From: Plantago ovata | Lineage: Eukaryota > Streptophyta > Magnoliopsida > Lamiales > Plantaginaceae | Assembly (NCBI GenBank): GCA_028274465.1 | Contig: CM051455.1 | Coordinates: 96,294,365-96,358,364 of the forward strand | Reading direction: 5' to 3' | Length of the DNA stretch: 64,000 nucleotides | Shown here: piece by piece, positions 11,240 to 24,387 of the stretch | Layout of the letters: each line of letters begins with the position of its first letter | Numbering within the stretch: position 1 is the first letter of the stretch | The notes under the pieces: generated by a model | Told to the model about the DNA's origin: nothing | Databases searched by the model: none | The model's input: the letters and a program-made list of their open reading frames with translations, nothing else | Made by a program: the position numbers and the translations under genes

Positions 11240-13753
11240 TGATGAACTGGAATTTGTCGGATTCTAATTAATCAAATAAATATGTATTTAGCCAAAGACA
11301 ATTCACAACTACACCGAAAACCGTAGTGTAGCAGTAGAATAACCTCGAGTGTCGATCTCTAAGGACTATAACTAGCTTTATCTAATCTAACTTAAGAATA
11401 TAAATCAACATACGACTTAGCAAAGGTTTTCTTAACAGATAATGGAGATTGGTGATAGTATGGTCATTCAAAGCATAGCAGGTTAATAATCATGCATAAA
11501 TTCCCAGGTTTTGCATAGAGATCTTTGATCAATGAATTGTCCAATTGTGTTCCGTAATTATTCAACACTACGAAGATAGAGATTTAGATAGATCAAAGAA
11601 ATAAAGCAATAACTCAAAGTATAATGCGCGATATAGCCATTAGCATAATTATTAACCCTTCGCTAAGAAATCACATACTATCACCAACGAGAAGTTTAGC
11701 TACTCATAGATGTCATGCAATCAACAGAAATCATACCACGAATGAATGAAAACATGATGAAAGATATATAAATAAAAATAGAAAAACTGTAAGATACAAT
11801 GTTACCGAAGGTTGTCAATCTCCGAAGAATCGCGATCTTACAAGCTCCAAAACACTAAGAAAAAGTATCTCCTAAGCTAAGAACCCCCAGAACAGGCTCT
11901 GGAGAATTCCTACCTAAAACTACTGAGAAAGGTGAGAGAAAAGGTCTGGAAAAGTATGAAAAACCGAGAAAACTGAGCAACTATATATAGGTATTCGGGA
12001 GGTATGGGGCGAAGGGCCCTACACACCGGGTGATGAACGAGGATTTCTCGGGTCCCGATTCAGCAAATAAATTTGTTATTTAGCCAAAGGCAATTCACAA
12101 ATACAACGAAAACAGTAGTGTAGCAGTAGAATGACCTGAGTGTCGCTCTCTAAGGACTATAACTAGTTTTATCAAATCTAATTTAGAATATAAAACAGCA
12201 GACGGTATAGCAAATGTTTTTCTAACAGATAATGGAGATTGGTGATAGTATGATCCTTCAAAGCATATCGGGTCAATAATCATGCGTAAATTCCTCGGTC
12301 TTGCATGGAGATCTTTGATCAATCGAATGTCCTGTTGCAATTATTAAGCACTACGAAGATAAAGATACTGACAAGTCAAGCACTATTGTCCAATTGTGTT
12401 CCGTAATTATTCAACACTACGAAGATATAGATGCGCATAGGTCGACGAGGTTCCAATTGTGCATAATAATTAATACAACATACGAGAATTTTGGTTACAA
12501 CTGATCAACGAAATAAAGCAATAACACGAAGTATAATGCGCGATATAGCCATTAGCATGATTATCTTCCCTTTGCTAAGAATTCACATACTACCACCAAC
12601 GATAAGTTTAGCTACTCATAATAGGCATGCAATCAATAGAAATCATAGAAGAAAACATGTTGAAAGATATATAAAAATAAGTAGAATAAACTGTAAGATA
12701 CAATGTTACCGAAGGTTGTCAATCTCCGAAGAATTGCGATCCTACAAGCTCCAAACTGCTATGAAAAAGTGTCTCCTAAGCTACGAACCCTCAGAACAGG
12801 CTCTGGGAAGTTCCTACCTAAATATACAGAGAAAGGTGAGAGAATAGGTCTTGAAAAGTATGAATTTCGGAGAAAAACTGAGCAACTATATATAGGCTAC
12901 GAAAAAGTGTGGGGCGATTCGCCCCACACACCGGGCGGTTCGCCGGTTGTGGGGCGATTCGCCCCACGTCCCGGGCTGTTCGCCCGGGAGTAATTTTTGT
13001 GGAATTCCACGTTTTCGACGCGTTTTTTGATTTCTTCCCCTTTTCGGACTCGGTTTCTGACTTCTAGTGACCTTCTAACCTCCATATTCGACCCCTAGAC
13101 TCCAAATCCTATCCGGAAACCTTCAGATACTCCAAATAGGCTTCTGGAACACCAATTCCTTGTCAACTTCAATATAATTGCCCGGAAATCCTCGTTTTTC
13201 AACCAAAACCTGTAAAATAAAATCTAAAGGGAAACGTGACACTATTCTAATAAAATGCACTAAAATATAGCTAAATTAACATAGAGGATAGCTAAAATAG
13301 GTGAAAAAGACTCAAATGAAAGTGTAAAATACACATTCATCACCGGGCGATTCGCCTGGTGTGGGGCGATTCGCCCCACGTCCCGGGCGACTCGCCCGGG
13401 AGACTTTTTCGGCCAGATACGCGTTTTCGACACGTTTTTGGATTTCTTCCCCTTTTCGGACTCTGTTTTGCCTTCTATTGACCCTTTAGCCTTCAGACTC
13501 GACCCCTAGACTTCAAATCCTATCCGGAATCTTTTAGATACTCCAATTAGGCGTTCGGAACACCAATTCCTTGTCTACTTCAATATAATTGCCCGGAAAA
13601 CCTCGTTTTTCACCCGAAACCTGTAAAATACAAACTAAAGGGAAACGTGACACTATTCTAATAAAATGTACTAAAATATAGCTAAATTTACATAGAGGAT
13701 AACTAAAATAGGTGAAAAAGACTCAAATGAAAGTGTAAAATACACATTCATCA
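11240..13753 (-). repeat. Solo Ty3 LTR (A/E family, divergent), outer
   Basis: This is a single LTR starting TGATGAACTGG and ending ACATTCATCA with no internal region, flanked by GGCAA at 11235-11239 and 13754-13758. Without the nested copy it is about 1.2 kb. A solo LTR with a duplication is the usual product of recombination between the two LTRs of one element. Its TATA box is near 11982-11991. Its sequence differs noticeably from the inner copy. Confidence 0.9.
12031..13342 (-). repeat. Solo Ty3 LTR (A family), inner
   Basis: This second solo LTR is nested in the first, flanked by CCGGG at 12026-12030 and 13343-13347. It is close to the LTRs of element A. The TATA box is at 12886-12895 and the palindrome cluster at about 12905-12989, with four hairpin units. 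The insertion point lies inside the palindrome cluster of the outer LTR. Confidence 0.92.
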
Positions 13754-14325
13754 GGCAACAAATGTGATGATAAAGTCCTGTAAGTCCAAAGGACGACTGG
13801 CATCACTTCGACAACTTACCGGTTCGCATAGACATTCGGTGTAGAGTATACATCGATGGGAGTGTCCGGTGGGTACTTCCATTGTTCGGTAGTCATCCTT
13901 CGAACAACTATGCGCACTTATGGGAACATTTCTTGATTGTCCAACAATCCGTTCCGTGGCCGTGGGATCGGCTCACACTTGCTCCAACAAGTATAACCTC
14001 CACGCATACTAGTCTCAGCTGGTTCATTCAGACCCCTACATCTGAGATGAACCTCGACTAGGGAGAGTTTGGGATAGATGATAACTCACATAGCTCCCAC
14101 TATCTGTGTGATCGGTCATCTATCCGAGGGGACATGTTTAATATCAATACAGACAGAAATGGAGATATGACATGTTGCATGCCTGGTGTAATATAAATAT
14201 GAAAGAGATACTCAATAGTCAAACAACAAACATATATTATATTACGTTAACCAGTGTAATAGTACATATATGCCCTCTATAAGGGTTGCATGCCCTTGGT
14301 TGTCTCTAGGACATATACACTATCA

Positions 14326-14339
14326 ATCTCCCACTTGGA
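14326..14339 (-). other. Element B polypurine tract
   Basis: On the minus strand the sequence CAAGTGGGAGATTG abuts the 3' LTR and directly follows the pol stop region, where plus-strand DNA synthesis would start. Confidence 0.75.
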
Positions 14340-15905
14340 CTAGAGCCAGTCACATTTATGCTTAATACCCAGATTAGCATAATGTCTTAAGTGGACATCC
14401 ACTGATAAGACCTTGGTGAAAGGATCTGCCACGTTGTCCGTGGTAGAGACACGTTCTATACTAACTTCTCCTCTATCAATAATCTCACGTATAACGTGAT
14501 ACTTTCTAAGTACATGTTTGTTCTTGTTTGTAGATCTAGGCTCCTTAGCTTGAGCGACGGCGCCCGTATTGTCACAATAAATCGTTATTGGACTATGAGC
14601 AGGAACAACCCTCAATTCCTTCAAGAACTCTGAAATCCAGACAGCTTCTTTCGATGCTTCTGATGCAGCAATGTACTCGACTTCTGTGGATGAGTCAGCA
14701 ATCGTGGCTTGATTAGAACTCTTCCAACAGATAGCTCCTCCGTTCAATTTGAATACGTATCCTGTCTGTGTCTTAAAGTCATCAGGATCTGATTCAAATC
14801 CCGCGTCGACATAACCAGACATCTTTAATTCTGGTTCTCCACCAAACACCAAGAACATTTCCTTAGTCCGTCGAAGGTACTTAAGAATGTTCTTTACAGC
14901 AGTCCAGTGAGGTACTCCTGGATTCTGTTGGTGTCGACAAGTGACACTAAGCGCATATGCCACATCGGGCCTTGTGCAATTCATTGCATACATTATAGAC
15001 CCTACTTCCGAAGCATAGGGCACACGACTCATTGCATTTCTTTCTTGATCAGTTTTAGGACTATCCTTAACTGATAAGACAATCCCATGCCTAGCTGGGA
15101 GAAAGCCTCTCTTTGAGTCGTCCATCTTATAACGCTTCAGTATTTTGTCGATGTAGGTGGACTGTGTCAATCCTAACATCCTCTTGGATCTATCTCTATA
15201 GATCTTGATCCCTAGGATGTAGTTCGCTTCACCCAAGTCCTTCATTGAGAAGGTACTTGATAACCAAACTTTAGTCTCTTCTAGCATAGAGACATTGTTT
15301 CCCATGATCAAAATGTCATCAACATAGATGATCATGAAAACGATTCCCCTGTCGCTGTGCCTAGTGTAGAGACAGGGATCTTCCTTGCTTCTGACGAAGT
15401 CAAACTATTTGACAGCTTCATCAAAGCGGATATTCCAGCTCCTAGACGCTTGCTTTAGCCCATAGATGGATCTTTGTAATTTGCATACATCAGTTGGCCT
15501 GGTTTTACTAATAAAACCTTCCGGTTGTACCATATAGACCTCTTCCTCAAGGTTGCTATTGAGGAACGCAGTCTTTACATCCATCTGCCAGATTTCATAA
15601 TCATAGTAGGCAGCTATCGCAAGTAGAATTCGAATGGACTTCAATTTTGCTACCGGTGAAAAGGTTTCATCGTAATCGATGCCATACCTTTGCGTGTAGC
15701 CTTTCGCCACAAGTCTAGCCTTGTGCGTTTGTACCTTGCCACCGACATCTGTCTTTCGTTTAAAGACCCATTTGCACCCAATAGGTCTAACCTCTTGGGG
15801 CAAGTCTACCAAGTTCCAAACTTGGTTCTGGTACATGGAGTCCATTTCCAATTCCATGGCCTCTTGCCATTTGTCTGAGTCAATATCAATTATTGCCTCT
15901 TTGTA
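14340..15905 (-). pseudogene. Element B reverse transcriptase and RNase H
   Basis: The copia RT is clear. YDETFSPVAKLKSIRILLAI and QMDVKTAFLN open the domain, SIYGLKQASRSW follows, and the polymerase motif YVDDILIMG is intact near 15320. RNase H follows, with the block SSTEVEYIAASEA and a C-terminal TNKNKHVLRKYHVIRE. One stop near 15402-15404 separates the fingers/palm from the YVDD block in the same frame. The frame relative to integrase is shifted near 15900-15920. The protein ends at 14340, next to the polypurine tract, as expected for copia pol. Confidence 0.9.
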
Positions 15906-17317
15906 GGTCTCAGGATCTTCCCGATCTGATAACCGACATCAAGTTCACTGATGTCTTCTATCATAAGGCTTTGCTTCTGAGGTCCTTTTAGGATCCTTTT
16001 CGACCTACGGAGCTCGACTGGTTCTGGTGCTTTTCTTTTCTGGCTTCGTGTAACACGAACATTATCAGCGGGCACTGATGCAGCTGGTCGTGCCCCGCTA
16101 CCCTGTTCCCTAGCGGGAGGCTGATTTTTTGCAACTTGTTGCACAGGTTGATTGACAACGGGTTCTATTGGTGTGGTTTCAACTGTTGATCTAATCACAG
16201 GACTCTCACTGACTATGACATGCCTAGCAAGTGTCATATCATTACCCTTGTCTTCTTCGAAAGCTCCCACTGAACTTGAGTCCAAATCAGAAGATTTAGA
16301 GAACTCATGTTCGCGCGTGTCAAAGTCTTGAATTTCTTCAAGTTCTATCATGTCATCTAACCTCTCTTCTTCGAGGTATTCTACTTCTAAAAACTTGACG
16401 TTTCTAGATACTATCACTTTGTGATCTTCCGCATGATAGAATTCATAGCCTCTCGTCTGACGAGGATAGCCTATGAAATATACATTGACACCCTTGGCAT
16501 CTAACTTATCAGCGAGCAACAATTTGACTATCGCAGGACAACCCCAAGGTCTAAGATAGCCCAGTGAGGGATTCTTTCCTTTCCATAACTCATAAGGAGT
16601 TTTCTCCACTGATTTAGATGGTACACGGTTCAGAATGTAGATTGCAGTTTGTAGCGCATATCCCCATAGATATTTTGGAAGAGTCGAGAATCCAATCATT
16701 GATCTCACCATGTCTAACAGGGTTCGATTCCTTCTCTCAGACACACCATTTAATTGTGGTGTTCCAGGAGGGGTCCATTGCGATTGAATTCCAATTTCCT
16801 TCAAGTAGTCGATAAATTCTTCACTAAGGTATTCACCTCCTCGATCTGATCGAAGAGTGACTATCCTTAGGTTCAATGCATTCTCGAGCTCATTCCTAAA
16901 CTCCTTGAATTTCCCAAAGGTCTCATATTTATTCTTCATAAGATAAATATATCCATACCTTGAGAAATCGTCAGTAAAGGTAACGAAGTAAGGATAACAT
17001 CCACGTGCTTGGACTTTAATAGGTGCACATACATCGGTATGTATGAGCTCTAAGCAGCGAGTGGCACGAACACCTTGTCCAACAAAAGGTTTGTTCGTCA
17101 TCTTACCCTTAACACATGATTCGCATGTACCATATGATTCAAAATCAAATGATTCTAAGTAGTCCAACTTCCTTAGTCTTTGAATCCGTGTTTCATTGAT
17201 ATGGCCTCGCCGACAATGCCATAGATAAGATGGATTATTCTTCCTACTTGAAGACGGTTGCTTGTTATGTATTTGAAATAAAGGTAGACTACTTTGCAAA
17301 ATATATAAACCATTCAC
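15890..17317 (-). pseudogene. Element B integrase
   Basis: This is an open 475-residue segment. The zinc-binding HHCC domain appears as [17 protein letters not shown] with [11 protein letters not shown]. The catalytic triad is visible in [17 protein letters not shown] and [12 protein letters not shown]. The [16 protein letters not shown] block and a Ser/Glu/Pro-rich, basic C-terminal tail ([18 protein letters not shown]) follow, as in copia integrases. No stop lies inside. The frame to protease upstream (17317-17472) and to RT downstream is broken by indels, so the polyprotein is not continuous. Confidence 0.9.
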
Positions 17318-17471
17318 TAAGCGAGCTTTCCATAATACTGGTCATTTAACGAAAAATAACAAGTATTATTATCAAAACGAAAGGAAAAACCCAAATTGAC
17401 AACAATGGAATGGAAATAATATTTCTGACAATGGATGGAACAAAATAAACGTTATCAAGTTCTAAACATTG

Positions 17472-18428
17472 TCATGATGGTAAATCTATCTTGCAGCGTC
17501 CAACGCGTTTGACTTCAACTGGATTGTCGTTCCCAACATGCAAGTCGATTTCACCTTGCTTGACTAGCCTGTGTTCAATGAGCCCCTGCACATTATTACA
17601 AATGTGCGAGCCACAGGATGTATCTAATACCCAACCATTGGAGTCAAAAGTAGTCATGTTCATTTCAATAACAAACATACCTGAGCTAGAAGCTGGTGGA
17701 TTCTTAGCTTGATCTGCCCTCAGCTTAGGGCAATCTTTCTTCCAGTGGCCCTTGAGTTTGCAATAGAGACAAATCTCGATCCTAAGTCGAAATTTAGCCA
17801 TCCTACGATTGCGCCCATTCTTGCCACCCTTCTTCCTTTTGGGTCTACGATTGACCCTTAGGAACTCGTTGGCAATGGGTCTCTCAGCAATCAACTCTGT
17901 TGTTACCCCGACATTGGGATTCTGAATAGATTGCAACAATCTTTGCATGATCAAGATAATGAAAGCCTTAGCTTCTAGCTCCAAGTCATATCCAACAAGT
18001 TGTAAGAGGAAGTCAATCAATGACTTGACTTGTTCAGGCGACAGCTCTTCTGTCCCAAGTCTTTGGATAAGCATGATCTTGATAGCTTCGAAACCTTCAC
18101 ACATCCTTGGAGTATCCAAGAATGAGGAGAGATATTTCACAATCTAATATGGTTCCTTGTCTCGACATGGTCCAACCATATTGTCAGACATAGCATTCAA
18201 CAACAAGTTCTTTACAAACTCGGCCCTTTCCACTGACATTTCATAATAGCAATCACAGGTTTCCATAGTGAATTCAGTGGGAGGTGGAGGGATAGGTTCT
18301 TCCAAGACGTACTCAACCTCGTTGTACCATAGCACCTTTCGTACCTCATGGATCCAATCCACGTAGTTTGGTCCGGTTAGCTTTTGCAACTCCAAGTTGG
18401 CAACAAGCTCGGAGCACGGTATAGCCAT
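17472..18428 (-). pseudogene. Element B gag and protease
   Basis: The likely start is the ATG at 18428 (MAIPCSEL), which begins the copia gag block ending GPNYVDW. The frame is open further upstream to 18476 but without family similarity. A TAG at about 18142-18144 splits gag. Downstream come the zinc knuckle CLYCKLKGHWKKDC and the protease block WVLDTSCGSHICNN. There the catalytic DTG reads DTS, which retropepsins tolerate. The segment ends at 17472, before an indel leading to integrase. Gag would form the particle and protease would cut the polyprotein. Confidence 0.88.
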
Positions 18429-18984
18429 TTCTAATTTCCTAAGGAGAAATAATATAGAACGAAAATAATAAATCAACTATTGAAATATTATTTCTAAATA
18501 CACAGTCAACATAACTAAACAACAAGGTCCTTTAGCTATTTAACTCCCACTATTTTCACATATGCTTGCCTCCCAAAACAAACATACGGGTAATGTCCAA
18601 CAAGTTACCGTAGTGGCCAAGATCCAAATCCATACTATGCTATACTCCAACGGGGGCTGGTCGCATAGCATAATATGACCGGTAGGACTATCCAATTGCG
18701 TCACGCAACTCTTGGGTGTTAAATCTAATTTAACCCGATGCTCTACATATTGTACCTATCGAGGTCGCTAGATACAATATGCAGTAAGTTATAACCATAG
18801 GCTTACTCTAATCTGACGATTACTACGAGTCTGTAAGACGAGGTCTCCAATACAGGGAAACGCAATGAAAGTTCAGAATTGAAGCACCCCATGGAAAGCA
18901 TCTCAGAAATACATACATATATATATTTCTGCACTTATATTGGTTGGGGCTTGTAGCTTGAGGGTTGTTATCAGTCATCTACAA

Positions 18985-19160
18985 ACAAATAAGGGCGCCG
19001 CCTACCCATCATGCATGAGCGGTCTACACGTAATGGATGTCGCCTATCCATTCTAGTTCTAAACGCGGTCAAGCACATAATGGGCACCGCCTAACCATAC
19101 ATAACATATGCGGTCCGACAAATAAGAGGGCGCCGCCTACCCTCGCATGCATAGCGATCG
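18985..19160. repeat. Degenerate ~45-bp tandem repeat in element B leader
   Basis: Four imperfect units begin near 18985, 19025, 19071 and 19117. Each carries a core like GGGCGCCGCCTACCC followed by CATGC or a similar motif and GCGGTC. Units differ by substitutions and short indels. Confidence 0.65.
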
Positions 19161-19621
19161 AACGGAAAGTAAAATACATGGAATTTAAACATGCATTGTC
19201 AAACAATAGCATATCGAGCAAACAAACAAGTAGTAGCCTATGTGGATGCCAAATGACATCATAACTTCATTATGAAAATTATAATCCCATACTTATAATC
19301 TCTATGAGAAAATTGAAAATTTGGACTAGATTGAAAAATCGAAAATTCTATTGACCAGGTAGCAATTTTCAAAAACCCGAAGGACTCAATTGTAATTTTT
19401 GAAACCTTGGAGGTATTAAATCTAAAATTCAAAAGTAGAAGGACTTATTTGCAATAAACAATAAATTGATAAATCACAAATAAGCCCCTTAACTTTATAG
19501 TAATTAAATTTAACCCCTCTAGTTAAAAAGAATTACAATTAAATCATATTTATATTCTAAATATAAAATTCAATCCTCAAAATTTTCAAAATTAGATTTG
19601 GGTCCAACCCGGGAAAAATAA

Positions 19622-19788
<167 letters not shown>

Positions 19789-19920
19789 CGGGGACGGGAC
19801 CTAGTCCCGTCCCCTAACGTGCCTGCGCCCGCAGGCGCCTGGCGCCTGCGGCAGGCAGGCGCCCGCCGGCTGCATCATGCAGGCGGCTGCGCCGCATGCG
19901 TCACGCAGGCGGTCGGTCCG
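19789..19920. repeat. GC-rich palindromic block
   Basis: This sits beside the TA run and is rich in self-complementary words such as GGGACGGGACCTAGTCCCGTCCC (in two arms), GCAGGCGCCTGGCGCCTGC (nearly symmetrical) and GCATGCGTCACGCAGG. Strong RNA structure is expected in the leader. The open frame through it is a composition artefact. Confidence 0.7.
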
Positions 19921-20060
19921 ATATATATATATTAATTTTTTATTTTTTTGAAAATTATAAATTCTAAATTTATATAAAAACAAAACTTTTGAAAATCGAA
20001 TTAATCATAGAATCAATTGCATCCACATAAAAATCATACAACATATACGTAATCAATTAA

Positions 20061-20076
20061 CCTGGCTCTGATACCA
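20061..20076 (-). other. Element B primer-binding site (initiator tRNA-Met)
   Basis: On the minus strand TGGTATCAGAGCCAGG starts 1 nt inside the 5' LTR. It is the complement of the 3' end of plant initiator tRNA-Met, the standard copia primer. Confidence 0.93.
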
Positions 20077-20077
20077 C

Positions 20078-22166
20078 TGTAAGAAAATACGGTCAGAGTT
20101 ACCCCTAGGGTACGCAGTGGAATTTCAAAATTTTTCTTAACATGCAGGTTAATTGATTATGTATATGCCATATATATTCAAACACGTCAATTAGAAGACT
20201 TACAATACTCCAAAAGCAAGCACAACTTCCAAGTCTTCGTAATAATCCGGTGAATCTTCTCCTTTTTCGAAGTCGAAGATATCTACAATACTTTGATTAT
20301 CTGCAAGACAATAAAGTCAGTTTCCAGCTCCTTGAACCTCAACCTTGGTATCCACGGATGAACAACTTATCGGAAGAATGCTAGGATATTCTTTGTGTGT
20401 CAAAGAAGATGGGGCGGCGGTTTTCCTCCGGTGAGGGGTGGCGCGCGCGTGGCTATGTGGAGGTAGGGGAGAGCTTTTGTTTTCTCTAAGAAAGGTAGAG
20501 TAATCCTCCAAGAATTTGATACTGAAAAATCTCTCTAATGACTTACTTATATAGTAGTCAATAGAAGCCTAAAGCATAAGCAATTAGACTTCAAAAAGGA
20601 ATAAGAATCTAATTCTTATCGCACTAGGAAACCAATTCAAGTCTAGATTCATTCCCAATCAAATTAAAACTCAATCAGGAAAATCTAATTTATCCTTTGA
20701 CTTCTAATAGTGGAAGGAGTCGAACTCCTTCCCCTATCTCATTTGCGCGCGCGCGCGTCTCCCAAGGGTGATAGGTGGGTCCCGATTTTGGGACCCACTT
20801 ATAGTTCTAAGGCAATTCAAACTCCAAGTAGATTTTGCCCATGTGCATATATTAATTCTAAATTAACATATCCTTTCAAATCAAACCTCTATTATATTTC
20901 TAAAATATAATCTTTAATTGTATTTACATAAAATACAATTAATTAGCCAATTCAATTAATAATTCCAAATCATTAATTGAGCCACAAATTATTATAATTA
21001 ATTACAAATCAATTATAATCCATCAATCACAATTAATTCCAAATTAATTGCGATTCCATCTTCAAGGATATTCAGATAAGCTGAATCACCACATAGTGTG
21101 ACTCATAGGGCCTCATTGTATTAAGCAAGTCCTAGATTAGGCAAAATGGAATTCCTAGACGGTTCCATTTGCAATATTAATACATGAGGACGTTTGAGAG
21201 GTTTCTCAAAGCAAACCCTTTCATTGCGAAGTCTGTTGTGCTCAACGCGGTGATGGTAACGTCCCTTCATCTAACTGACTCGAATGCATCTAGGATCGAT
21301 GAAGTGTCTATCCCAATAATACATCCATGGGCGTCTTCAGTGAGTTGCATGGTGAATCCAATATCTATTATGACCGTCATAATAATATTGATACGCTGGC
21401 CAGCGGTTTTACCAATCACAACTATGAACGACTATGAGCAGTGCTCTCCTGTGCTACACATGAGAGATGAATCCTTCACAGAAACACTTATCATCCCCAT
21501 TTCTATGTAGCCATAATCCAGGATCGTGTCTTGGGTCAACTGCTTATTCAGAGCTGACATCGACGGGTCCAGCAAGGATATGGGGCAACAAATGTGATGA
21601 TAAAGTCCTGTAAGTCCAAAGGACGACTGGCATCACTTCGACAACTTACCGGTTCCCATAGACACTTCGGTGTAGAGTATATATACATCGATGGGAGTGT
21701 CCGGTGGGTACTTCCATTGTTCGGCAATCATCATTCGAACAACTATGCGCAGTTATGGGAACGTTTCTTGATTTTCCAACAATCCGTTCCGTGTTCGTGG
21801 GATCCGCTCACACTTGCTCCAACAAGTATAACCTCCACGCATACTAGTCTCAGCTGGTTCATTCAGACCCCTACATCCGAGATGAACCTCGACTAGGGAG
21901 AGTTTTGGATAGATGATAACTCACATAGCTCCCACTATCTGTGTGATCGGTCATCTATCCGAGGGGACATGTTTAATATCAATACAGACAGAAATAGAGA
22001 TATGACATGCTGCATGCCTGGTGTAATATAAATATGAAAGCGATACTCAATAGTCAAACAACAAACATATATTATATTACGTTGACCTGTGTAATAGTAC
22101 ATATATGCCCTCTATAAGGGTTGCATGCCCTTAATAAGGACTGTATCTAAGACATATACACTATCA
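20078..22166 (-). repeat. Element B 5' LTR
   Basis: The uninterrupted 2089-bp LTR starts TGTAAGAAAATACGG and ends ACACTATCA on the plus strand. It contains GC dinucleotide runs near 20743 and pairs with 9729-14325. The open reading frames inside it (for example near 21184-21510) have no family similarity. Confidence 0.93.
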
Positions 22167-22171
22167 CTAAT

Positions 22172-23010
22172 ACCAAGTAATCTTAAGAAACTCAACTGAA
22201 TAACTTTTCAGTTATAAGTATATTATTTCTGGGTGTCAAGACTATTTCTTGTTTAGGAGAAAGAACACTTAACCAATTTCTTAGCTAAAGTTCTACTTCT
22301 TGACAAGTAGCTTTTGTTTCAAACTTAAGTCTTGGGTCAGATCTTTAGACAGTAGTGAGTTTAAGAAAGATGTGAGTTTAAGATCACGTTGTTGACACAC
22401 TTTCTTTCACTGCCTAAGGGTCTCTATTTATAGTGATTTCTTGGTACCGTTTGAATTTTAAAATTCTAAGCCGGAGCCAAAAAATGTCACTATCTTGCTA
22501 CGAATGTACTGTCAGCAGCGTGTTCAACTTTTTCCTCATTTAATGCTCTTTGACCTTTTTCGACGTTTGAAACTTGGAGCACAAATATAAGTACTACTTC
22601 AGCAGGTAAGGTCACATGTAGTTACTTTAGTACGTTGTATCAGCTCAGCAGACTGAAGTTTTACACTTGTGTTTTCTGCTTTGTTGAAATCTGTACTTTA
22701 GTTTACTTTAATATGTGCCTTATATAGATACTAAATCTCATCAAACTTCAAGTCTTCTTTTCTTCAAATCTTGAAGTCTTCAAGTCTTCTGAGTGGTTCT
22801 TATACTTCAATAGATTGTTTCAGAAAACAACGTACATCATCAGCAAACAAAAGAACCTATCTAGTACCTATACTAAGTCTTCAGCAAATGTTCCTCTTTT
22901 ACAATGTCCTTAAAAATTCTAATTTCCTATGGACTTTAAGAGTATTAATCACTAGACTGTTCTTAATTTAGCATGGTAATCTGTTCATCAAAATTACAAG
23001 TTTCCTACCA
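22172..23010 (-). repeat. Element C 3' LTR, inner part
   Basis: This continues the LTR interrupted at 9728 and matches element D up to 51740. It holds the family's TATA box CTATTTATAG (CTATAAATAG on the minus strand) at 22424-22433, and ends TTTCCTACCA, a slight decay of TTTCCTAACA. Confidence 0.85.
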
Positions 23011-23027
23011 AATTTCCCCCTTTTTGA
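23011..23027 (-). other. Element C polypurine tract
   Basis: On the minus strand the tract CATCAAAAAGGGGGAAATT lies directly before the 3' LTR. The same tract occurs in elements F and D. Confidence 0.85.
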
Positions 23028-23291
23028 TGACAACAGTCCATGGCTAAATTAATTGTTACCCTTTTAGAGGTTCCTGATGTTGAATAAATCAGTTCATTAA
23101 TGCAAACATACTTGAAACATAAAATAGTAAGCATAAGTAATTTGCATAATCAAGAACCAATAAGAGTAAAAAAGTTGATTGCTGATAGTTATCTTTCAGT
23201 AGTAAGTTTTACAAGAAAGAGCATAGATAACTATTACAATCATTACACAAGGAAAGCTTTTAAACAATCTCTAAGCTTGTCCAGCTGAGGA

Positions 23292-24387
23292 TTATCTGAG
23301 AATATCTTTCAAACTCTTCATAGCAAGGGTAGTAAATTCAACGCAGTCCTTCTCATAATCTTCAAGAAGTTTGCGGACTTCAAGTTGAATTATTCTTGCA
23401 TTCTTACGGGCATTATAGTGATGAGTTTCACCATTCAATTATTTGTAGTGTATTACCCATAAGTGCATACCCTAATTGCTAGCATGAACTAGCTGAGTGT
23501 CTGAAATTCCCTTGTTGGCATGAATCTTCCTTAACCAACGGAGGTCTTCTTCATGATCCTTTGCAGTAAGATAGAAATATTCATAAGGAATCAAGTGATA
23601 TTTCTTTTTGGACTTGTTGGTTATAGGGTCATTGTAATAAGCAACATCCACCGGTTTGATGAGTTCAGGTTCTTGCCTCATCTTCTTGCTGATGGAGCTT
23701 CTTCTCACTAAGATTTCGGTATTCAGCCATTTTGAAGCAATTTTCCTTGGGTATGGAGGAGGATCTCTTTCTTTCTATGCAACCTTAAGATCAATCCAAG
23801 TATAAAGCTGATTCAGCACAACAGTTGGAAAGAAATCATGTGCGAGTAAGTCTTCCAGCTTAATAATCCAGCACCCTTTTAGGTTTCTAACCACATTTTG
23901 AGTGGTTTCCTCATTGCTAGTCTTAGTATATCCAATACCAGTACCTACTGCAATGTCAGAAAGCCTTCTTTCTTCTTCTCTTTGTTTTCTTCTTCTTGAC
24001 TTAGCATTTCCTTGATCCTTTGCTGAGGATATGGAGTTAGAAGAGAAGTGCTTAGACTGTCCAGAAGGAGTCAAAGCAGTGATAGGCTTGATATTGAGCA
24101 CTTTGTTCAAAGGAAACTCATCATCATCTTGCTTGTCAGTTTCGTACATGATGTGAGCTTCTCCACAACTTTCAGAAGTGTCAGCAGCAGTTCTCATCTT
24201 GTTTGCTGTAGGTGCTGAGCTTCTTTCAATTTCAGTCTCAGGTTTTTTCTGAGATCTGGTTGATACTTTTTCAGCATCAAGTGGAGGATTTGTCAACTTC
24301 AGCACAGGGAGAGGAGAAGTAGGAGGTAAATCCTTTTTACTCTTCTTTGATCTCTTCTGTTTTTCTTCCCCCTTAAACATGGATTGC
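23292..24387 (-). pseudogene. SIRE third gene, C-terminal part (element C)
   Basis: This is the end of the extra protein encoded after pol; I do not know its function. Readable parts in order are a Lys/Ser/Pro-rich segment, PITALTPSGQSK, a basic KSRRRKQREEERR block, then TKTSNEETTQNVVRN and CWIIKLEDLLAHDFFP. After a TAG at 23773-23775 come RSSISKK and PYEYFYLTAKDHEEDLRWL, then after another break VRKLLEDYEKDC, ending at 23292. The same order occurs in elements F and D, so the parts belong to one protein. No membrane segment is seen in this region. The 5' side is cut at 24387. Confidence 0.7.

Larger units (their letters stand above)
9729..14325 (-). repeat. Element B 3' LTR, interrupted by solo LTRs
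   Basis: Without the 2.5-kb insertion at 11240-13753 this LTR is about 2.08 kb and matches 20078-22166 closely. It contains a run of GC dinucleotides near 10395. The empty-site sequence GGGGCAACAAATG, present uninterrupted in the other LTR near 21590, confirms the insertion point. Confidence 0.92.

Noticed and set aside
21184-21510. Open frames in the LTRs of elements B and H (also 62203-62475, 10773-11012)
   Set aside because: They recur because the LTR sequence recurs; the predicted peptides differ in frame and direction between copies and lack any domain.
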